From the NCBI GenBank assembly GCA_947570615.1, contig CANOVJ010000004.1:60727-124726 (forward strand): a stretch of DNA of 64,000 nt, in the 5' to 3' direction. Both the position numbers and the translations under genes were made by a program. Positions 26,401 to 34,173 of the stretch are shown here, piece after piece. The first letter of the stretch is position 1; each line of letters starts with the position of its first letter. Origin of the DNA: an uncultured Lachnospiraceae bacterium. Its GTDB lineage: Bacteria; Bacillota; Clostridia; Lachnospirales; Lachnospiraceae. The notes under the pieces are model-generated. The model saw only the letters and a list, made by a program, of their open reading frames with translations. It ran no database searches and was not told the origin of the DNA.

Positions 26401-27011
26401 TCAGCGGCCATCCCCTGGAGGAGTGGGAGACGCTCTGGAAAAAGGGGATCACCAACACCACCGCGGATTTTATGCTGGAGGAGGGTAACGACGAGCCTCT
26501 GGTGCGGGACGGAGCCATGGCGGTGATCGGCGGTATGATCGCCGACAAGAGGATCAAGTACACCAAAAACGACAAGGTCATGGCCTTTTTGCAGGTGGAG
26601 GATCTGCTGGGCACGGTGGAGGTGGTGGTTTTTCCCAGGGACTATGAGAAAAACAGCGCGAGGCTGACAGAGGAGAACAAGGTTTTTGTGAGAGGACGGG
26701 TCTCACTGGAGGAGGACAAGGACGGAAAGCTGATCTGCGAGCGGATCACCCCCTTTGACGAGGTCCCCAGAAAGCTGTGGATCAAATTTCCGGATAAGGA
26801 GAGCTATGAGGCGGGCGAGCAGGAGCTGCTTGCCCTGCTGGCGGATTCCGACGGAAACGACAGCGTCGTCATTTATATCGAATCCATCAGGGCCATGAAA
26901 AAGCTCCCGCCCAACAGGAATGTGTGCGCGGACCAGGAGCTGGCGCAAAGGCTGAGCGGGAGATATGGGCAGGACAGTATTAAAATTGTGTGGGATGTGA
27001 AAAAAGATTGA
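23472..27011 (+). CDS. dnaE: DNA polymerase III alpha subunit
   Basis: Replicative polymerase catalytic subunit of 1179 residues. It opens with a PHP domain (FTHLHVHTEYSLLDG), followed by the palm with its catalytic aspartates in PDIDIDF, fingers, a helix-hairpin-helix region and an OB-fold near 970-1060 (AVIGGMIADKRIKYTKNDK). The length and the N-terminal PHP with no 3'-5' exonuclease insertion mark it as DnaE rather than PolC. The start at 23472 follows AGAAGGAGGCAAACCAC; an ATG eight codons upstream lacks such a site. It is followed by its own downstream promoter for pfkA. Confidence 0.96.
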   Translation: MAFTHLHVHTEYSLLDGSNKITEYVRRVKELGMDSAAITDHGVMYGVIDFYKECKAQGIRPVLGCEVYVAPNSRFDKELTGGEDRYYHLVLLAENNTGYDNLMRIVSRGFTEGYYYRPRVDMEILNEFHEGIIALSACLAGEVQRYIQKGLVEEAKKSALKYADCFGEGNFFLEMQDHGLPEQRMVNTTLMQMSKELDIPLVVTNDVHYTTADDVKPHDILLCIQTGKKLADEDRMRYEGGQYYVKSEEEMKGLFPYAWEAVENTQRIADRCNVEIEFGVTKLPHFEVPRGYDSWSYLNKLCDDGLKERYGKKVQGPDGGEEFVLEEDTPAEDTGQTLRQRLAYELGVIRDMGYVDYFLIVWDFINYAKSNGIMVGPGRGSAAGSIVSYTLKITNIDPIRYNLVFERFLNPERISMPDIDIDFCYERRQEVIDYVSRKYGSDKVVQIVTFGTLAARGVIRDVGRVMDLPYAFVDSLAKMIPRIPNVLNITIDQALKANPELRKMYETDPQVKELIDMSKRLEGLPRHTSMHAAGVVICPRAAETLVPLSRGADGSITTQFIMTTIEELGLLKMDFLGLRTLTVLRDTVELVEKDKGVHLDLDHLDFNDKKVLSSIGSGRTDGVFQLESGGMKSFMKELKPQTLEDVIAGIALYRPGPMDFIPKYVNGKNNMGDTTYVCPQLEPILSNTYGCIVYQEQVMQIVRDLGGYSLGRSDLVRRAMSKKKQAVMAKERANFIYGNQEEGVPGCIANGISEQAASRIFDDMMDFAKYAFPKAHSVCYAVVAYQTAYLKYYYPVEFMAALMTSVIDNPRKVAEYIMVCRGMGITILPPDINEGERGFSVRGDSIRYALTAIKSIGRPVIDAVVEERQARGPYTNLKDFITRLAEKEINKKTIENFIKAGAFDSLPGTRKQFMSAYVQIMEGIVHDKKNNMAGQMSLFDIVDEEQKQEFDVRLPDVGEYSKEMMLAFEKEVLGIYVSGHPLEEWETLWKKGITNTTADFMLEEGNDEPLVRDGAMAVIGGMIADKRIKYTKNDKVMAFLQVEDLLGTVEVVVFPRDYEKNSARLTEENKVFVRGRVSLEEDKDGKLICERITPFDEVPRKLWIKFPDKESYEAGEQELLALLADSDGNDSVVIYIESIRAMKKLPPNRNVCADQELAQRLSGRYGQDSIKIVWDVKKD

Positions 27012-27036
27012 AAACTCTACCGGACAGAGTTAAAAT
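27008..27036 (+). promoter_or_regulatory. promoter for pfkA
   Basis: TTGAAA (27008-27013), 17-base spacer, TAAAAT (27031-27036), overlapping the end of dnaE and about 30 bases before the pfkA ATG. Confidence 0.55.
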
Positions 27037-27065
27037 AGAGGACAGGGAAAGGACGGTATCTACTT

Positions 27066-28040
27066 ATGGCGAAAGAGATTAAAACCATTGGCGTATTGAC
27101 CAGCGGCGGCGATGCCCCGGGCATGAATGCCGCAATCCGTGCCATTGTGCGCAAGGCGATCGGAAACGGAGTGAATGTTAAGGGAATCAAAAAGGGTTAT
27201 CAGGGTCTTTTGAACGAAGAAATCGTAGATATGGAAAAGAAGGACGTGTCCGATATTATCCAGAGAGGCGGTACGATCCTGGGCACGGCCAGATGTCTGG
27301 AATTCAAGGAGGAGAACGTGCAGGAGCGGGCGGCCGAAATCTGCCGGGAGCATGGGATCGACGGTATTATCGTGATCGGCGGGGACGGCTCCTACCGGGG
27401 AGCGCAGGCGCTGGCAAGACACGGCATCAACACCATCGGTATTCCGGGAACCATTGACCTGGACATTGCCTGTACGGAATACACCATCGGATTTGACACA
27501 GCCATTAACACGGCCATGCAGGCCATCGACAAGGTAAGGGATACCTCATCCTCCCATGAGCGCTGCAACATCATCGAGGTTATGGGGAGGAACGCAGGCT
27601 ACATCGCGCTGTGGTGCGGCGTGGCCAACGGCGCGGAGGACATTCTTCTCCCGGAGAAGTACGACTTCAATGAGCAGAATATCATCAACAATATTATAAC
27701 GAACCGTAAGAGGGGAAAGACCCATCATATCATTGTGAACGCGGAGGGCATCGGCCATTCCACCTCCATGGCCAGGAGGATCGAGGCGGCCACCGGAATC
27801 GAGACCAGGGCCACCATTCTGGGATACATGCAGCGGGGCGGCAGTCCCACCTGTAAGGATCGGTTCTATGCATCCATCATGGGTTCTTACGCGGCGGATA
27901 TTCTCTGCGAGGGTAAGAGCAACCGGGTGATCGGCTACAGGAACGGCGAATTCTTGGACTTCGATATCGAGGAGGCCCTGAATATGCGCAAGGAGATACC
28001 GGAGTATCAGTTCAGGGTAAGCAAGGTGTTGTCCCAGTAG
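27066..28040 (+). CDS. pfkA: 6-phosphofructokinase
   Basis: Phosphorylates fructose-6-phosphate to the 1,6-bisphosphate, the committed step of glycolysis. The 324 residues show GVLTSGGDAPGMNAAIRAI at the N-terminus, GGDGSYRGA (the glycine after GGD favours ATP over pyrophosphate), and MGRNAGYIAL. The catalytic segment reads PGTIDLDI, where most family members have TIDNDI; the catalytic aspartate is kept but the next residue is leucine. It has its own promoter and a hairpin after the stop. Confidence 0.94.
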   Translation: MAKEIKTIGVLTSGGDAPGMNAAIRAIVRKAIGNGVNVKGIKKGYQGLLNEEIVDMEKKDVSDIIQRGGTILGTARCLEFKEENVQERAAEICREHGIDGIIVIGGDGSYRGAQALARHGINTIGIPGTIDLDIACTEYTIGFDTAINTAMQAIDKVRDTSSSHERCNIIEVMGRNAGYIALWCGVANGAEDILLPEKYDFNEQNIINNIITNRKRGKTHHIIVNAEGIGHSTSMARRIEAATGIETRATILGYMQRGGSPTCKDRFYASIMGSYAADILCEGKSNRVIGYRNGEFLDFDIEEALNMRKEIPEYQFRVSKVLSQ

Positions 28041-28080
28041 CACTCAGGGATATCTAAAAGAGACAATTATGTTAAAAGGG

Positions 28081-28108
28081 GTCTGCCTGAGAGGGCAGAC
28101 TCTCTTCG
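28081..28108 (+). terminator. weak hairpin after pfkA
   Basis: GTCTGCC (28081-28087) pairs with GGCAGAC (28094-28100); the following TCTCTTCG is only partly T-rich. Confidence 0.45.
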
Positions 28109-28160
28109 CCTTACGAAAAACTGTCGCCAGTTTCGATCCTGAAGGGAGCAGAGTCAGAAA

Positions 28161-29015
28161 ATGATTACCAGTCTGTCAAACCAGAAGATAAAGCAGATTA
28201 TCGCATTAAGGGACAAACCCCGGATCAGAAACGACAGCGGCCTTTTCATCGCGGAGGGAGTCCGCATGTTTGAGGAGGCGCCGCCGGAACAGATCAGGGA
28301 AATCTGTGTGAGCCAGCCCACCTGGGAGCAGATGGAGAGCGGGGATAAGTACCCTTTAATATGGAAGAAACTCCTCCTCTGCCGGGAAAGGGATATCGCC
28401 CTGGAGCAGGTATCGGAGGAGGTTTTCCGAAAGGCCTCCGACACGCAGACGCCCCAGGGGATACTCTTTGTGATGGAGCAGGCCGCGTATTCCCTGCCGG
28501 AGGCGGTGGCCCGGGCCGGTCGCAGACAGAGACAGGGCGGGCGGCCGGCCCTGTTCCTTGTGCTGGAGGATATCCAGGATCCCGGAAATCTGGGAACCAT
28601 ACTGCGAACGGGAGAGGGCGCGGGGGTGGACGGGGTAATCATGAACAGGGGGACGGTGGATATCTATAATCCCAAAACCATCCGTTCCACCATGGGCTCT
28701 CTGTTCCGGGTTCCCTTTTTCCGGGTGGAGCGTCCTGAGGAGGCGATCGCGCTTCTGCGGCGGGAGAGGATCCGGATCTGTGCGGCCCATCTTGAGGCGG
28801 AGCGGTACTATGATGAGATCTCCTACGGGGAGGGAAGCGCCTTTTTAATAGGGAACGAGGGAAACGGACTGCGCCGGGAGACGGCCATGGAGGCGGATCT
28901 TCTGCTTAAGATCCCCATGGAGGGGAGACTGGAGTCCCTCAATGCGGCGGTGGCCGCCGCGCTTCTGATGTATCAGGCGGCGGGAGCGTACCGGCGCAGC
29001 GGAGAATTTTGCTGA
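28161..29015 (+). CDS. SpoU/TrmH-family RNA 2'-O-methyltransferase
   Basis: A 284-residue SAM-dependent enzyme that methylates the 2'-hydroxyl of a nucleotide in rRNA or tRNA. The N-terminal part (residues 1-100) resembles the substrate-binding domain of RlmB/TsnR-like proteins. The catalytic SPOUT knot carries its three motifs: VLEDIQDPGNLGTILRT with the active arginine, FLIGNEGNGL, and IPMEGRLESLNAAVAAAL. The exact target cannot be assigned. The ATG is at 28161 after GAAGGGAG. proC follows 37 bases downstream. Confidence 0.9.
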   Translation: MITSLSNQKIKQIIALRDKPRIRNDSGLFIAEGVRMFEEAPPEQIREICVSQPTWEQMESGDKYPLIWKKLLLCRERDIALEQVSEEVFRKASDTQTPQGILFVMEQAAYSLPEAVARAGRRQRQGGRPALFLVLEDIQDPGNLGTILRTGEGAGVDGVIMNRGTVDIYNPKTIRSTMGSLFRVPFFRVERPEEAIALLRRERIRICAAHLEAERYYDEISYGEGSAFLIGNEGNGLRRETAMEADLLLKIPMEGRLESLNAAVAAALLMYQAAGAYRRSGEFC

Positions 29016-29052
29016 TTAAAGAGCCGTCTGCAGACGGGAGAAGGAGGCAGAG

Positions 29053-29847
29053 ATGACGACAGGATTTATCGGGCTTGGAAATATGGCCAGGGCCATGATT
29101 GGCGGGATGCTGGAGAAAAGGGTTGCGGGTGCGCAGGAGATTCTGGGCTCGGCCAGAACGCAGGCCACCAGGGCGGCCGTGAGAGAGGAATACGGAATCA
29201 CGGCGCTTGCGGACAACCGGGATGTGGCGTCCCGGTCAGATCTTCTGATCCTGGCGGTAAAGCCTCAGATGCTTTCGGAGGTGATTGCGCAGATCAGGGA
29301 CTGTGTGAGGGAGGAGACCATCATTTTCAGCATCGCCGCAGGCAAAACCATCGCCTGGATTGAGGAGGCCTTTGGCAGGAGCCTTAAGGTGGTGCGCTGT
29401 ATGCCCAACACGCCCGCCATGGTGGGGGAGGGGTGCAGCGGCCTGTGCAGGAACGGGCGGGTGACTGATGAGGACATGGACCGGTGTATGGCGCTGGCGG
29501 AGAGCTTTGGCCTGGCCCAGGAGATTCCGGAGGGGCTCATCGACGCGGTGGGGGCCGTCAGCGGCAGCTCCCCGGCCTTTGTGTTCATGTTCACGGAGGC
29601 CCTGGCCGACGCAGGCGTAAAGGCGGGAATGACGAGAAGCATGGCCGGCCGTTTTGCGGCGCAGGCGATTTTGGGGAGCGCGAAGCTGATGCTTCAGACG
29701 GGAAAGCATCCGGGAGAGCTTAAGGATATGGTCTGCTCCCCCGGCGGGACCACCATCGAGGGCGTGCAGGCCCTGGAGGAGCTGGGGCTTCGGGCGGCGG
29801 TGATGAAAGCCGTGGAGGTTTGTGTCGGGAAATCCCGGAAGTTGTAA
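29053..29847 (+). CDS. proC: pyrroline-5-carboxylate reductase
   Basis: Last step of proline synthesis, reducing pyrroline-5-carboxylate with NAD(P)H. The 264 residues begin TTGFIGLGNMARAMIGG (dinucleotide-binding) and contain LAVKPQML, RCMPNTPAMVGEG and the C-terminal family signature around MVCSPGGTTIEGVQALEE, including the substrate-binding serine/threonine. A GGAGGCAG site precedes the ATG. It probably shares a transcript with the methyltransferase upstream. Confidence 0.95.
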   Translation: MTTGFIGLGNMARAMIGGMLEKRVAGAQEILGSARTQATRAAVREEYGITALADNRDVASRSDLLILAVKPQMLSEVIAQIRDCVREETIIFSIAAGKTIAWIEEAFGRSLKVVRCMPNTPAMVGEGCSGLCRNGRVTDEDMDRCMALAESFGLAQEIPEGLIDAVGAVSGSSPAFVFMFTEALADAGVKAGMTRSMAGRFAAQAILGSAKLMLQTGKHPGELKDMVCSPGGTTIEGVQALEELGLRAAVMKAVEVCVGKSRKL

Positions 29848-29914
29848 AAGAAACGTAACATATTTGGAAAAAAAACGAATAAAGTCAAATCCGCACGGTT
29901 CGATTTGTAAATTC

Positions 29915-29943
29915 TTGACAAACATAAGATGATTTGTTAATAT
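29915..29943 (+). promoter_or_regulatory. consensus promoter for the SleB-like/NfeD/SPFH genes
   Basis: TTGACA (29915-29920), 17-base spacer, TAATAT (29938-29943). The leader to the ATG at 30105 is about 155 bases long and holds hairpin-forming words, including GAAGCA-GTTT-TGCTTC at about 30045-30060. Confidence 0.75.
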
Positions 29944-30104
29944 GTACTCACACTCGATGTAATAATTTTGTAATATATAGAGTATATATACTCCTGTAAA
30001 CGGAAAATGATACTCTGATACCGCGCGCCGCAGGGCGCACGCCGGAAGCAGTTTTGCTTCATAAGGGCGCTGTTTATGGGAAACATATTATGGGAGGTAA
30101 GGAA

Positions 30105-31214
30105 ATGAACCGGAGAAGAAAACTGTCATTTCCGGCAGTGGGATTTGTGCTCATTCTCTTTTTGTGTCTGAGCGATCAGATCACTGTCAGGGCCAGCGAG
30201 GGAAAGGGCGGCCATGATTTTTTAAGCGTAGGCGTGGCGGAGATACTCACGCCGGGCGGCGAGGGCGAGGCTCAGAGCGAGCCGGAGGAGGAGACGCCCC
30301 CGGGAATCGATGAAAAATTTGAGGCGGAGAAGGAGAGAATGGAGCAGGAGCTGACCATGGCCAACGTGGACAACGCCCTGAACATCCGGGCCGAGGCCGA
30401 CGAGGACTCCGAGAAGGTGGGCGTTCTCTACAAGGATTGCGGCGGCACCATCCTGGAGCGCAGCGATGGCTGGACAAAGCTCAAGTCCGGGAATGTCACC
30501 GGATGGGCCAGGGATGAGTACCTTCTGTTCGGAGAGGAGGCCAAGAACATGGCGGAGGACGTGGGAAACTGGATCGTCACCCTGGACGCGGAGGCCGTCA
30601 GGGTCAGGACGGACCCCAGCGAGGAGGCCGAGACCTGCGGGCTGATCGCCTATGAGGATTCCCTGGAGTTTATCGACACCGTCAAGGACGGCTGGATCAG
30701 CGTCGCATTTAACAATGAGATTGGATATGTGAATTCCGAGTATGTCAATGTGAAATTCCACATCGACGAGGCGGAGAGTATGGAGGTTATCAAAGCCAGA
30801 GAGCGCCAGGAGCAGGAGCGCAGGCAGAAGGCGGAGGAAGAAAGGCGCAGGGCAAACCGCGGAGCTGTGGCGGCGGACGCCGACGAGCTTCGGCTTCTGG
30901 GCGCGCTGATCTACTGTGAGGCCGGAAACCAGTCCTATGAGGGAATGGTAGGCGTGGGCGCGGTGGTGATGAACCGTGTTAAGAGCGGCGCATACCCCAA
31001 CACCATTCACTCTGTCATCTATGCCTCCGGCCAGTTCACCCCGGCCATGACCGGAAAGGTGGCGAGAGTATACGAGGCCAACAGCGCCCCTGCCGCCTGT
31101 ATGCAGGCGGCCCAGGCGGCGATCAACGGGGAGACCACCGTGGGAGGCGCGACCCACTTCAGACGGGCCGGCAAGAGAGAAGGGTATGTGCTGGGCGACC
31201 ACGTATTCTGGTAA
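30105..31214 (+). CDS. secreted cell-wall hydrolase: two SH3 domains plus SleB-like domain
   Basis: A 369-residue exported protein: signal peptide at residues about 1-30 (basic start, LILFLCL core, VRAS near the cut), a Glu-rich linker, two bacterial SH3 domains (about 80-145, ALNIRAEADEDSEKVG; about 160-225, VRVRTDPSEEAETCG), a charged helix and a C-terminal hydrolase_2/SleB domain (about 260-369). The likely catalytic glutamate is in LIYCEAGNQSYEGM, and GATHFRRAG plus HVFW end the fold as in spore-cortex lytic enzymes. Predicted to cleave peptidoglycan glycan strands. The start follows GGGAGGTAAGGAA. It heads a unit with nfeD-like and SPFH genes. Confidence 0.87.
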   Translation: MNRRRKLSFPAVGFVLILFLCLSDQITVRASEGKGGHDFLSVGVAEILTPGGEGEAQSEPEEETPPGIDEKFEAEKERMEQELTMANVDNALNIRAEADEDSEKVGVLYKDCGGTILERSDGWTKLKSGNVTGWARDEYLLFGEEAKNMAEDVGNWIVTLDAEAVRVRTDPSEEAETCGLIAYEDSLEFIDTVKDGWISVAFNNEIGYVNSEYVNVKFHIDEAESMEVIKARERQEQERRQKAEEERRRANRGAVAADADELRLLGALIYCEAGNQSYEGMVGVGAVVMNRVKSGAYPNTIHSVIYASGQFTPAMTGKVARVYEANSAPAACMQAAQAAINGETTVGGATHFRRAGKREGYVLGDHVFW

Positions 31215-31256
31215 AGGGCCGTACCGTCATGAGACGGTGCGCAGATGGGAGCAAAT

Positions 31257-31694
31257 ATGAATCTTACAACAATCTGGCTGATTATTTTCGTGGCCTGTAT
31301 CGTAATTGAAATCGTAACACTGGGACTTACCACCATCTGGTTTGCGGGAGGAGCGCTCATCGCTGCGGTGAGCGCGGCGCTTGGCGCGCCGCTGTGGCTG
31401 CAGGCCGTGCTCTTTGGCGCGGTGTCGCTGGCGCTTCTCTACTTTACCCGTCCCATCGCGGTGAAATATTTTAATAAGGATCGGGTAAAGACCAACGCGG
31501 AAAGCCTTGTGGGAAAACAGGCTGTGGTGATCAGCGAGATCGATAACCTGCAGGGCGTGGGACAGGTGACTGTGAACGGGCAGGAGTGGAGCGCCCGTTC
31601 GGTCAGGGAGGGCGCCGCCCTTCCTGTGGGAACCGTAGTGGTGATCCGCGCCATCAGCGGGGTAAAGCTGATGGTTGAGGAGAAGGAACAATAG
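31257..31694 (+). CDS. NfeD-like membrane protein
   Basis: A 145-residue protein with two or three membrane helices in the first 75 residues and a C-terminal soluble beta-barrel (OB-like; ESLVGKQAVVISEIDNLQ, GQVTVNGQEWSA). This is the short NfeD form. NfeD proteins are typically encoded next to SPFH/stomatin genes, as here, and are thought to work with them in membrane microdomains. The start is probably ATG 31257 with GGGAG just upstream; another ATG at 31245 is in frame. Confidence 0.88.
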   Translation: MNLTTIWLIIFVACIVIEIVTLGLTTIWFAGGALIAAVSAALGAPLWLQAVLFGAVSLALLYFTRPIAVKYFNKDRVKTNAESLVGKQAVVISEIDNLQGVGQVTVNGQEWSARSVREGAALPVGTVVVIRAISGVKLMVEEKEQ

Positions 31695-31710
31695 GAAAGA
31701 GGAGGTAAAA

Positions 31711-32649
31711 ATGGAAATCTTAATTCTTGTCATATTTATCGTGCTGCTTGCCTTGCTGGCATCCTGCATAAAGATCGTGCCGCAGGCCAACGCCTATGTG
31801 GTGGAGCGGCTGGGGGCCTACCAGGGGACCTGGTCGGTGGGACTGCATATCAAGACGCCCATCATCGACAGGGTAGCCCGCAAGATCAACTTAAAGGAGC
31901 AGGTGGTGGATTTTGCGCCTCAGCCTGTGATCACCAAGGACAATGTAACCATGCGGATCGATACGGTGGTATTTTTCCAGATCACCGATCCCAAGATGTT
32001 TGCCTACGGGGTGGAGAATCCCATCATGGCCATCGAGAACCTGACGGCCACCACCCTTCGCAATATCATCGGCGAACTGGAGCTGGATCAGACCCTGACC
32101 TCCAGAGAGACCATCAATACCAAGATGCGCGCTTCCCTGGACGAGGCCACCGATCCCTGGGGGATCAAGGTCAACCGGGTGGAGCTTAAGAACATCATCC
32201 CTCCCGCCGAGATCCAGAACGCCATGGAGAAACAGATGAAGGCGGAGCGTGAGAGAAGAGAGGCGGTTACCCGGGCCGAGGGCGAAAAGAAAGCCAGCGT
32301 GACCGTGGCGGAGGGCAAGAAGGCCGCCGCCATCCTGGAGGCGGAGGCGGAGAAGCAGTCGGCCATCCTGCGGGCGGAGGCACAGAAAGAGAAGATGATC
32401 CGCGAGGCGGAAGGTGAGGCGGAGGCTATCCTGAAGGTACAGCAGGCCACCGCGGACGGCATCAGAATGATCCGGGAAGCCGGCGCGGACGAGGCGGTTC
32501 TGCGCATCAAGAGTCTTGAGGCCTTCGAGAAAGCGGCGGACGGCAGGGCAACCAAGCTGATCATCCCCTCCGAGATTCAGGGGATGGCGGGGCTTGCGGC
32601 CTCCCTTAAGGAGATTGTGACCGAGGACAAAGGGGACAAAACGAAATAA
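31711..32649 (+). CDS. SPFH/band-7 membrane protein (paraslipin/QmcA type)
   Basis: A 312-residue protein with an N-terminal membrane anchor (about 1-20), a band-7 domain (about 20-180, e.g. VPQANAYVVERLGAY and DTVVFFQITDP) and a long alanine/glutamate-rich coiled coil (about 185-270), ending in a short hydrophobic tail. Such proteins oligomerise into membrane scaffolds. The start is set by AGAGGAGGTAAAA before ATG 31711; the upstream in-frame reading overlaps nfeD. The NfeD partner lies 16 bases before it. Confidence 0.92.
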   Translation: MEILILVIFIVLLALLASCIKIVPQANAYVVERLGAYQGTWSVGLHIKTPIIDRVARKINLKEQVVDFAPQPVITKDNVTMRIDTVVFFQITDPKMFAYGVENPIMAIENLTATTLRNIIGELELDQTLTSRETINTKMRASLDEATDPWGIKVNRVELKNIIPPAEIQNAMEKQMKAERERREAVTRAEGEKKASVTVAEGKKAAAILEAEAEKQSAILRAEAQKEKMIREAEGEAEAILKVQQATADGIRMIREAGADEAVLRIKSLEAFEKAADGRATKLIIPSEIQGMAGLAASLKEIVTEDKGDKTK

Positions 32650-32671
32650 ACGCAACCGACAGAAAGACGGC

Positions 32672-32709
32672 CAGCGCCTGTCATCCGTTTTTTCGGCTGG
32701 CAGGCGCTG
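32672..32709 (+). repeat. inverted repeat in the argF leader
   Basis: CAGCGCCTG (32672-32680) and CAGGCGCTG (32701-32709) are perfect 9-base arms, with a loop holding CCGTTTTTTCGG. No T tract follows on the plus strand, so it is a structured leader or operator rather than a standard terminator. Confidence 0.5.
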
Positions 32710-32730
32710 CCTCGTGAGGAGATATGAGAA

Positions 32731-33717
32731 ATGAATTTAAAGGGAAGAAGCTTTTTGAAGCTCCTTGATTTTACGCCGGAGGAGATCCTTTGTCTGGTTG
32801 ATCTGGCGGCGGAGCTGAAGGAAAAGAAAAAAAAGGGTATTTCAACAAAGGACATGCACTCCGGGAAGAACGTGGCGCTGATCTTTGAAAAGACAAGCAC
32901 CAGAACCCGGTGCGCCTTCGAGGTAGCAGCCCACGATCTGGGGATGGGAACCACTTATCTGGACCCTTCGGGCTCCCAGATCGGCAAAAAGGAGAGCATT
33001 GCGGACACGGCCAGAGTGCTGGGGAGCATGTATGAGGGCATTGAGTACCGGGGCTTTGAGCAGGAGATCGTGGAGGAGCTGGCCAGGTATGCCCATGTTC
33101 CGGTGTGGAACGGCCTGACCAATGAGTTCCACCCCACCCAGATGCTGGCGGACGTGCTCACCATCCGGGAAAAGCTGGGGCGGATCAGGGGCGTGAGGCT
33201 CACCTACATGGGGGACGCCCGGTATAACATGGGAAACTCCCTGATGGTGGTCTGTGCGAAGCTGGGGATGCACTTTACCGCCTGCACAGACAAAAAATAT
33301 TTCCCGGACGCTGATCTGGTAGAAAAATGCCGGGCCATCGCGCAGGAAAGCGGCGCCACAATCACCCTCACGGAGAGCGTGGATGAGGGGACGAAGGGTG
33401 CGGATGTGATCTACACGGACGTGTGGGTTTCCATGGGAGAGCCGCAGGAGGTATGGGAGGAGAGGATCCGGGAGCTTTCCCCCTACCAGGTAAACGCCCG
33501 CGTGATGAAGAATGCGGGAGAGCAGGCGATCTTCATGCACTGCCTGCCTGCCTTCCACGACCTTAAGACGAAGATCGGGCAGGAGATGGGCGAGCGCTTT
33601 GGCATCGCGCAGATGGAGGTGACGGACGAGGTCTTTGAGTCCGCCGCGTCGGTGGTATTTGAGGAAGCGGAAAACCGGATGCACACCATCAAGGCGGTGA
33701 TGGCGGCGACGCTGTAA
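32731..33717 (+). CDS. argF: ornithine carbamoyltransferase
   Basis: Joins carbamoyl phosphate to ornithine, giving citrulline (arginine synthesis, or the reverse in arginine fermentation). The 328 residues carry the carbamoyl-phosphate site STRTR, the FHPTQ motif, and the ornithine-site [24 protein letters not shown] site precedes the ATG. No arginine deiminase or carbamate kinase gene is nearby, so the biosynthetic role is the simpler reading; the sequence alone does not separate argF from arcB. Confidence 0.93.
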   Translation: MNLKGRSFLKLLDFTPEEILCLVDLAAELKEKKKKGISTKDMHSGKNVALIFEKTSTRTRCAFEVAAHDLGMGTTYLDPSGSQIGKKESIADTARVLGSMYEGIEYRGFEQEIVEELARYAHVPVWNGLTNEFHPTQMLADVLTIREKLGRIRGVRLTYMGDARYNMGNSLMVVCAKLGMHFTACTDKKYFPDADLVEKCRAIAQESGATITLTESVDEGTKGADVIYTDVWVSMGEPQEVWEERIRELSPYQVNARVMKNAGEQAIFMHCLPAFHDLKTKIGQEMGERFGIAQMEVTDEVFESAASVVFEEAENRMHTIKAVMAATL

Positions 33718-33718
33718 G

Positions 33719-33746
33719 GGTACCGCCCCTTTGGTACCGCCCCTTT
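33719..33746 (+). repeat. 14-base tandem duplication
   Basis: GGTACCGCCCCTTT occurs twice head to tail (33719-33732 and 33733-33746) just after the argF stop. No function is suggested. Confidence 0.8.
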
Positions 33747-33801
33747 GCCGGCAGGCGGGATACATTGTATGACACAGGGAAGCTGAGAGGAGGCTGGCGG
33801 G

Positions 33802-34173
33802 ATGGAATCCGGGCAGGAGGAGAGGATTGTGCTCTGCGGGGCCAATGCCTATGAAAAGAAATATTACTTTAACCGGCAGTTTGCGCAGCTTCCGGAATCC
33901 ATCCGGGACGAGCTGCACATTATCTGTGTCCTCTTTACCGAGGAGGTGGGGGGAATCTTCACCATCGAGTTCGAAGGGGATGGAAATGTCTTCCTGCGCA
34001 CCGAATTTTCTCAGGAGGACTACCTCTATGACGAGGTGGGGAGCGGGCTTCTGGTGGGGGAGGTGCGCCGCAGAAGACAGGAGCTGTTCGAGTCCCTGCG
34101 TCTGTACTACCGGGTGTTTGTGCTCCATGAGGACGCGGGGATTTTGCTGGAGGAGGGAAGCGGGAAAGAATGA
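33802..34173 (+). CDS. conserved hypothetical protein (possibly DUF6145)
   Basis: A 123-residue soluble acidic protein starting MESGQEERIVLCGANAYEKK. It has no membrane segment or recognisable active site; the middle (HIICVLFTEEVGGIFTIEF) looks like a buried beta strand region. It resembles a small family I associate with Lachnospiraceae, perhaps DUF6145, but cannot confirm this. A GAGGAGG site lies 8 bases before the ATG, and its stop overlaps the dihydrouridine synthase start as ATGA, so the two are co-translated. Confidence 0.75.
   Translation: MESGQEERIVLCGANAYEKKYYFNRQFAQLPESIRDELHIICVLFTEEVGGIFTIEFEGDGNVFLRTEFSQEDYLYDEVGSGLLVGEVRRRRQELFESLRLYYRVFVLHEDAGILLEEGSGKE

Noticed and set aside
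33719-33746. Tandem GGTACCGCCCCTTT copies as a start of a CRISPR or regulatory array
   Set aside because: Only two abutting 14-base copies with no spacers; a local duplication explains it.
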